9,052 nt of DNA, from NCBI GenBank assembly GCA_016839385.1, contig JAEOUK010000012.1, forward strand, positions 1-9,052, given 5' to 3'. Each line of letters opens with the position of its first letter. Within the stretch, counting starts at the first letter, position 1. Below the pieces are notes generated by a model. That model did not search any database. It had not been told where the DNA came from and saw only the letters and a program-made list of their open reading frames with translations. This document shows positions 6,518-9,052 of the stretch, piece after piece. Source of the stretch: Promethearchaeota archaeon (GTDB lineage Archaea > Asgardarchaeota > Lokiarchaeia > Sigynarchaeales > MK-D1). Both the position numbers and the translations under genes were made by a program.

Positions 6518-6537
6518 ATAATACAATAATGTATTAT
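6518..6537. promoter_or_regulatory. Perfect 20-bp palindrome, candidate operator
   Basis: ATAATACAATAATGTATTAT has perfect 8-bp arms around a 4-bp centre. It covers the predicted transcription start and the first two bases of the start codon of the downstream gene, and lies immediately upstream of the eutA TATA box. A bound dimer could block the plus-strand gene and affect the eutA promoter. Confidence 0.55.
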
Positions 6538-6886
6538 GGGTAAATCTGTAAATCGAAGAACTCTAATCGAAAGAGTTCAAGATATTTTCAAATTAATAGA
6601 TTATGAACACGAATCATTTCCAAAATCTAAACTTCAGAAAATCGGCTTAAATCCTGCTACAGCTGAGAAGTGGTTAGACTTAATTGTCTATATTCAAAAA
6701 CAACCTAGAATCCGATTGATAAAAACAAAGAATACTACCATAATAGAAAAACAAGAAGCAAAGTTTCATACTATGAGCCGAGAGACATTTATGAATCCTA
6801 ATAAGAGTTATGAAGAGCGATTTCATGCCTTACAAGATTATCTTAGTGCACTTATGACTAAGGAACGTTTAGACGGAATTTCCTAA
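6536..6886 (+). CDS. Small probable winged-helix DNA-binding protein
   Basis: I do not recognise a named family for this 116-residue basic protein. Its predicted layout suggests a winged helix-turn-helix: helix 1 at about 9-22 (TLIERVQDIFKLID), a short helix at 30-36, a recognition-like helix at 38-53 (GLNPATAEKWLDLIVYIQ), then a strand-turn-strand wing at 58-72 (RIRLIKTKNTTIIEK). The C-terminal part (88-112) is helical and could dimerise. It is divergent from eutA and starts inside a perfect palindrome, so autoregulation and control of eutA are reasonable inferences. There is no ribosome binding site, in keeping with a short leader. It could instead be a small archaeal helical protein with a non-regulatory role; only a structure prediction would settle this. 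Confidence 0.7.
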   Translation: MGKSVNRRTLIERVQDIFKLIDYEHESFPKSKLQKIGLNPATAEKWLDLIVYIQKQPRIRLIKTKNTTIIEKQEAKFHTMSRETFMNPNKSYEERFHALQDYLSALMTKERLDGIS

Positions 6887-6924
6887 GAAAAATCTCTTGT
6901 TGAAGAACTAAACTCAAATCTAAT

Positions 6925-6937
6925 CTTTTTTATATTT
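6925..6937 (+). promoter_or_regulatory. TATA box of the GNAT gene, with upstream T-run
   Basis: TTTTTTATATTTC lies 23-35 bases before ATG 6960, which predicts a leaderless transcript starting at or next to the ATG. The same T6 run could also help terminate the preceding gene, which stops at 6886. Confidence 0.45.
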
Positions 6938-6959
6938 CTTACTTCCATATGGGAACTAA

Positions 6960-7814
6960 ATGGATTATACTGTAACACATTACGACAAGATACATCAAAT
7001 TCCAGCAACTGTTGATTCTTTTCTGAATGAAAAACCAGCTGTTAATTTTGAAGCTATTGGAATTATAGAGAATCTAAGAGCTGATTCTGAAGCATATGAA
7101 AGTGGTTTGGAATGCGTGGTAGTATATAGACAGGAATGTATCCTGACTGTTACATGTAGAATACAACCGTATAACCTATTAATTTCTCATACACACGATA
7201 TCAAATCAATTCCAACAATAGTTGAACACTATATAGATACCAAAATAGATATACCCGGAATTTATGGTCCTCTGCAAGAAACTACTTCATTTGTTGAACG
7301 CTGGAAAGAACTAACTGGTCAAATCTTTCAATGCGGAGACGAGTATTTACAATATTCTCTTTCATCCCTACGAACAATTCCTGAATATGTTGGTGATATT
7401 TCAATTGCTACCGTTGAGCATGAAACAATGTTAAGTAACTGGACTGTTCACAGTATAAGAGAGATCATTCCAACTACTACAGAGAAATTTGAGAGAGGTT
7501 GTGTTGAATCCTTTAAAAATTTATTAGAAAAAAATAGAGTCTTCATTTTAAAGATGGATGGAACCATTGTTTCCATGGCAGCAGTTTCTGGAAGAACAAA
7601 GAATATGCAAGCAATAAATGATGTCTATACACCACCAGAACATAGAGGATTTGGATATGCGACAGAATTATGTACTTTCTTGTCTGATTTCATTTTAAAC
7701 GACTGTAAAGACACTCCAATTCTTTGGGTAAAGTCGACAAATGAAGCTGCTATCCATGTTTATGAAAAAATAGGTTTTAAACAAGTTGCAAAAATGGCAC
7801 TTTATTTGAAATAA
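6960..7814 (+). CDS. GNAT-family N-acetyltransferase
   Basis: This is a 284-residue protein whose C-terminal half is a GCN5-related acetyltransferase domain. The acetyl-CoA-binding motif A is INDVYTPPEHRGFGYATELC (219-238), with the R/Q-x-x-G-x-G/A loop as HRGFGYAT at 228-235. Motif B is NEAAIHVYEKIGF (261-273) near the C-terminus. The N-terminal 150 residues resemble the degenerate first lobe of two-domain GNAT proteins, with strands and no clear acetyl-CoA loop. Such proteins acetylate amines on small molecules or proteins; the acceptor cannot be predicted. It is probably transcribed from its own leaderless promoter. It follows the winged-helix gene by 73 bases on the same strand, so read-through is possible. 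Confidence 0.88.
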   Translation: MDYTVTHYDKIHQIPATVDSFLNEKPAVNFEAIGIIENLRADSEAYESGLECVVVYRQECILTVTCRIQPYNLLISHTHDIKSIPTIVEHYIDTKIDIPGIYGPLQETTSFVERWKELTGQIFQCGDEYLQYSLSSLRTIPEYVGDISIATVEHETMLSNWTVHSIREIIPTTTEKFERGCVESFKNLLEKNRVFILKMDGTIVSMAAVSGRTKNMQAINDVYTPPEHRGFGYATELCTFLSDFILNDCKDTPILWVKSTNEAAIHVYEKIGFKQVAKMALYLK

Positions 7815-7815
7815 T

Positions 7816-7854
7816 ATTGTTACCAATAAAAGAAATGTTCAAATTATTGTTACC
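7816..7854. repeat. Two direct copies of ATTGTTACC, 30 bp apart
   Basis: ATTGTTACC occurs at 7816-7824 and 7846-7854, followed by AATAAAA and ATAAAA respectively. A spacing of 30 bp puts both copies on the same face of DNA. The pair lies just after the GNAT stop, in the 109-bp gap between convergent genes; no function is evident. Confidence 0.4.
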
Positions 7855-7903
7855 ATAAAAATTACATGTCTTTACTTGTATCCTAGAATAAAGATAAAGA
7901 TAT

Positions 7904-7919
7904 GGTAGTAAAAACCACC
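7904..7919 (-). terminator. Hairpin with U5 loop after the coiled-coil gene
   Basis: On the minus strand GGTGG-TTTTTA-CTACC begins 4 bases after the stop of the gene ending at 7924. One of the five pairs is G-U. It offers a U5 run for termination but is weak. Confidence 0.25.
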
Positions 7920-7923
7920 TAAT

Positions 7924-8466
7924 TTATTCAATGTTGATGATTGTATTATGATTTGCCTTGTCAATCAATCTGTCTAAATATGATCTTAGCTCAAGCAATT
8001 CCTCTAATTTTTTCTCCTTCATTTTTTCATCATAGAATAGAAAGGGAACAAGTTCGATTTTTTCTAGAGCTTCGTTTGATAACGTTCCCATACCGAATTT
8101 TCTCAAATATTCATTAATTTGAGTTTTTCCAGTAGTGGGCGATAGAGAATTCCATAACTTTTCGTGTAAATCCAATAATCCTTGTTTCATTAGTATAGCT
8201 TCCGCTACAGAATATGTTTTTCCTTGAAACTCGAAAGTTGTCATTAAATTTGATTTTTGTATTGTTAATTTTATGTTTGTGTAGCGTTTTATCAGATCTT
8301 CTGCCGACTGAAGAAGTTCTTTTACATACTTCTCTTGATTCTCCATTTCATCCTCAATCATTTTTGCTTTGGATGAATATTTCTTGATATTTTCAACTCT
8401 AGTTTCTATTTTCTTAACTATTAATTTTAATTCTACCATTGCTTCCGCAATTGACATCTCTACCAT
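7924..8466 (-). CDS. Coiled-coil protein, possibly DIP1984-like
   Basis: This is a 180-residue soluble protein rich in Glu and Lys. Residues 4-72 look like a long helical hairpin or coiled coil (MSIAEAMVELKLIVKKIETRV, later LLQSAEDLIKRYTNIKLTIQKSN). A short break with TTFEFQGKTYSVAEAIL (76-92) is followed by another helix at 93-108; the end (144-170) is again coiled coil. The pattern of an AEA start, a helical pair, a polar 'N' segment, a short strand containing G-K/T and a second AEAI helix resembles the DIP1984 family, whose function is not established; I rate that match as tentative. The frame extends three codons further to GTG 8475, but AAGGTGA lies 5 bases before ATG 8466, which decides the start. 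It is convergent with the GNAT gene; upstream is a long non-coding region. Confidence 0.75.
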   Translation of the reverse strand: MVEMSIAEAMVELKLIVKKIETRVENIKKYSSKAKMIEDEMENQEKYVKELLQSAEDLIKRYTNIKLTIQKSNLMTTFEFQGKTYSVAEAILMKQGLLDLHEKLWNSLSPTTGKTQINEYLRKFGMGTLSNEALEKIELVPFLFYDEKMKEKKLEELLELRSYLDRLIDKANHNTIINIE

Positions 8467-8471
8467 TTTAG

Positions 8472-8478
8472 TCACCTT
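8472..8478 (-). promoter_or_regulatory. Shine-Dalgarno site that fixes the coiled-coil gene start
   Basis: The minus strand reads AAGGTGA, 5 bases before ATG 8466. The alternative GTG at 8475 overlaps this motif and so is unlikely. Confidence 0.65.
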
Positions 8479-8580
8479 TTAATAGCTCCAACTAGCCACC
8501 AAACGACGTAGAAAGTAAGCTGAAACCCGTGAAACGACTCACATGTCACCCGAAGGCTAATGTCTGGTATTCTATGAAAC

Positions 8581-8635
8581 CTAAGATCTAAGCTCTGAAA
8601 ACCTGAATCTTAAACTCTAAGCTTTGATTCCTAAG
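8581..8635. repeat. Tandem CTAAG-containing repeat
   Basis: CTAAG occurs four times (8581, 8588, 8617 and 8631). TCTAAGCTCTGA (8587-8598) recurs as TCTAAGCTTTGA (8616-8627), 11 of 12 identical with a 29-bp period, and each copy is soon followed by CCTRA. TAAGAT (8582-8587) also pairs with ATCTTA (8607-8612). Confidence 0.45.
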
Positions 8636-8648
8636 TCTTGAGAGAACC

Positions 8649-8664
8649 CCAAGGGATTCCCTGG
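8649..8664. repeat. Hairpin 1 of the structured block
   Basis: CCAAGGGATTCCCTGG forms a 6-bp stem with one bulged A and an ATT loop. Confidence 0.5.
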
Positions 8665-8665
8665 T

Positions 8666-8678
8666 ACTGATTTTCAGT
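8666..8678. repeat. Hairpin 2 of the structured block
   Basis: ACTGA-TTT-TCAGT is a perfect 5-bp stem, one base after hairpin 1. Confidence 0.5.
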
Positions 8679-8684
8679 CAGTGG

Positions 8685-8700
8685 AACGGGTTTCCGTTTT
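8685..8700 (+). terminator. Hairpin 3 with U-rich tail
   Basis: AACGG-GTTT-CCGTT is a perfect 5-bp stem that can be extended by G-U pairs, followed by TTATTAT. On the plus strand it looks like a terminator. Its left arm and loop (8686-8694) can instead pair with 8522-8530. Confidence 0.35.
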
Positions 8701-8712
8701 ATTATCTAATTC

Positions 8713-8729
8713 GACTAGCGAAACTAGTT
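8713..8729. repeat. Hairpin 4 of the structured block
   Basis: ACTAG-CGAAA-CTAGT is a perfect 5-bp stem with a G-U pair at its base, at the point where G+C content drops sharply. Confidence 0.5.
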
Positions 8730-8862
8730 AATAATGATGAATAATACATATTAATAGATTATGTTCAACGCTACAAGCAAAAATGTATGAGCTAATACAA
8801 AATTAAAGTAGAATGATGGTGGCCGGACCGTGATAAGTACTCCTTCAAAACTAATCTCATCA

Positions 8863-8870
8863 TTTATAAA
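8863..8870 (+). promoter_or_regulatory. TATA box of the terminal small ORF
   Basis: TTTATAAA predicts transcription start near 8893, a few bases before the ribosome binding site of the ORF at 8912. The stretch 8730-8862 holds nothing else that I can recognise. Confidence 0.5.
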
Positions 8871-8895
8871 GTCATATTGAGATAGCTTACAAATA

Positions 8896-8902
8896 GAAGG
8901 AG
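8896..8902 (+). promoter_or_regulatory. Strong Shine-Dalgarno site
   Basis: GAAGGAG lies 9 bases before ATG 8912. It is the most complete ribosome binding site in the window and the main reason to accept the following short ORF. Confidence 0.65.
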
Positions 8903-8911
8903 TGTTGTTAT

Positions 8912-9052
8912 ATGAAAAAATTAGATGAAATAGGCAAAGGATTAGATGAAGAGCTTGATAAAAGTGTAAAGGGCATATTAATGATTTCAAGAAAAACATC
9001 TGATATAATAGAAGAAATAATAAAAAATGCAGATATCAATAATTTTTTCAGT
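8912..9052 (+). CDS. Hypothetical helical protein (N-terminal 47 codons; continues past window)
   Basis: The frame is open from ATG 8912 to the last base. The visible 47 residues begin MKKLDEIGKGLDEELDKSV and continue with IIEEIIKNADINNFFS. They are charged and amphipathic, suggesting a helical cytosolic protein. The support is positional: a TATA box at 8863 and a strong GAAGGAG site at correct spacing. No family can be named from this fragment. The opposite-strand frame at 8751-8999 is rejected in its favour. It lies downstream, on the same strand, of the hairpin block at 8649-8729. Confidence 0.6.
   Translation, partial: MKKLDEIGKGLDEELDKSVKGILMISRKTSDIIEEIIKNADINNFFS

Larger units (their letters stand above)
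8487..8729. ncRNA. Candidate structured RNA: G+C-rich, hairpin-dense non-coding block
   Basis: No frame is open here on either strand. By hand count G+C is about 40% in 8461-8520, 45% in 8521-8580, 35% in 8581-8640 and 48% in 8641-8700, against 22% in 8701-8760 and about 30% in other intergenic DNA of the window. The distal part has four hairpins in a row: 8649-8664, 8666-8678, 8685-8698 and 8713-8729. GAAACCCGT (8522-8530) is perfectly complementary to ACGGGTTTC (8686-8694), which would close about 170 bases into one domain but competes with the third hairpin. The third hairpin is followed by TTATTAT on the plus strand. It could be a free RNA, or the 5' leader of the coiled-coil gene if read on the minus strand. 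It shows no match that I recognise to RNase P RNA, SRP RNA, 5S rRNA or tRNA. Confidence 0.4.

Noticed and set aside
8487..8729. RNase P RNA, SRP RNA, 5S rRNA or tRNA in the G+C-rich block
   Set aside because: None of the conserved cores that I know (for example the GGAAGG-AGCA region of SRP RNA or a T-arm GGTTCRA) is visible on either strand.
8734..8740. C-box-like ATGATGA as a possible C/D box guide RNA
   Set aside because: No CTGA D or D' box follows at a usable distance.
8751..8999. 82-codon minus-strand frame, hydrophobic
   Set aside because: It overlaps the plus-strand ORF at 8912, which has a strong ribosome binding site and TATA box; the minus frame has neither and its hydrophobic residues are expected from the complement of AT-rich coding DNA.
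1..9052. CRISPR array, insertion sequence, integrase or defence cassette
   Set aside because: No regular repeat-spacer pattern, transposase or integrase frame, terminal inverted repeats or recognisable defence domains were seen.

Overview
The window is AT-rich (about one third G+C by eye) and reads as archaeal chromosome. Genes are preceded by TATA-like boxes about 25-30 bases before the expected transcription start. Leaders are very short or absent. Where a Shine-Dalgarno motif exists it is GGTGA or GGAG, and U-rich tracts follow several genes. The protein families (Old Yellow Enzyme/dienoyl-CoA reductase, TetR, EutA, GNAT, small winged-helix) would suit a mixed-heritage archaeon such as an Asgard lineage, but that lineage is inference only. 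No tRNA, rRNA, CRISPR array, transposase or integrase was found.

Layout. 1-1560 (-): 520 codons of an OYE-type flavin/iron-sulfur oxidoreductase whose C-terminus lies outside the window. 1670-2731 (+): a divergent fold-type-II PLP enzyme of the ACC deaminase/D-cysteine desulfhydrase family. 2866-3435 (-) and 3577-4299 (+): a TetR-type repressor divergent from a metallo-beta-lactamase-fold hydrolase, with one copy of the same 20-bp operator on each promoter. 4335-6473 (-): a EutA-type reactivase carrying an unusual 240-residue N-terminal extension. 6536-6886 (+): a small probable winged-helix protein divergent from eutA, with a perfect palindrome over its start codon. 6960-7814 (+): a GNAT acetyltransferase. 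7924-8466 (-): a coiled-coil protein, possibly DIP1984-like. 8481-8911: a long intergenic region containing a G+C-rich block with four consecutive hairpins, a candidate structured RNA. 8912-9052 (+): the start of a further small ORF with a strong ribosome binding site, cut by the window end.

How the parts relate. There are three divergent pairs (OYE/PLP enzyme, TetR/MBL hydrolase, eutA/winged-helix). The TetR/MBL pair is a self-contained regulated unit. The eutA/winged-helix pair looks like a second local circuit, because the palindrome could control both promoters. EutA normally serves ethanolamine ammonia-lyase (EutBC), which is not in this window, so the target of this reactivase is open. 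The two best candidates for something undescribed are the extended EutA with its linked putative regulator and the G+C-rich hairpin array at 8487-8729.
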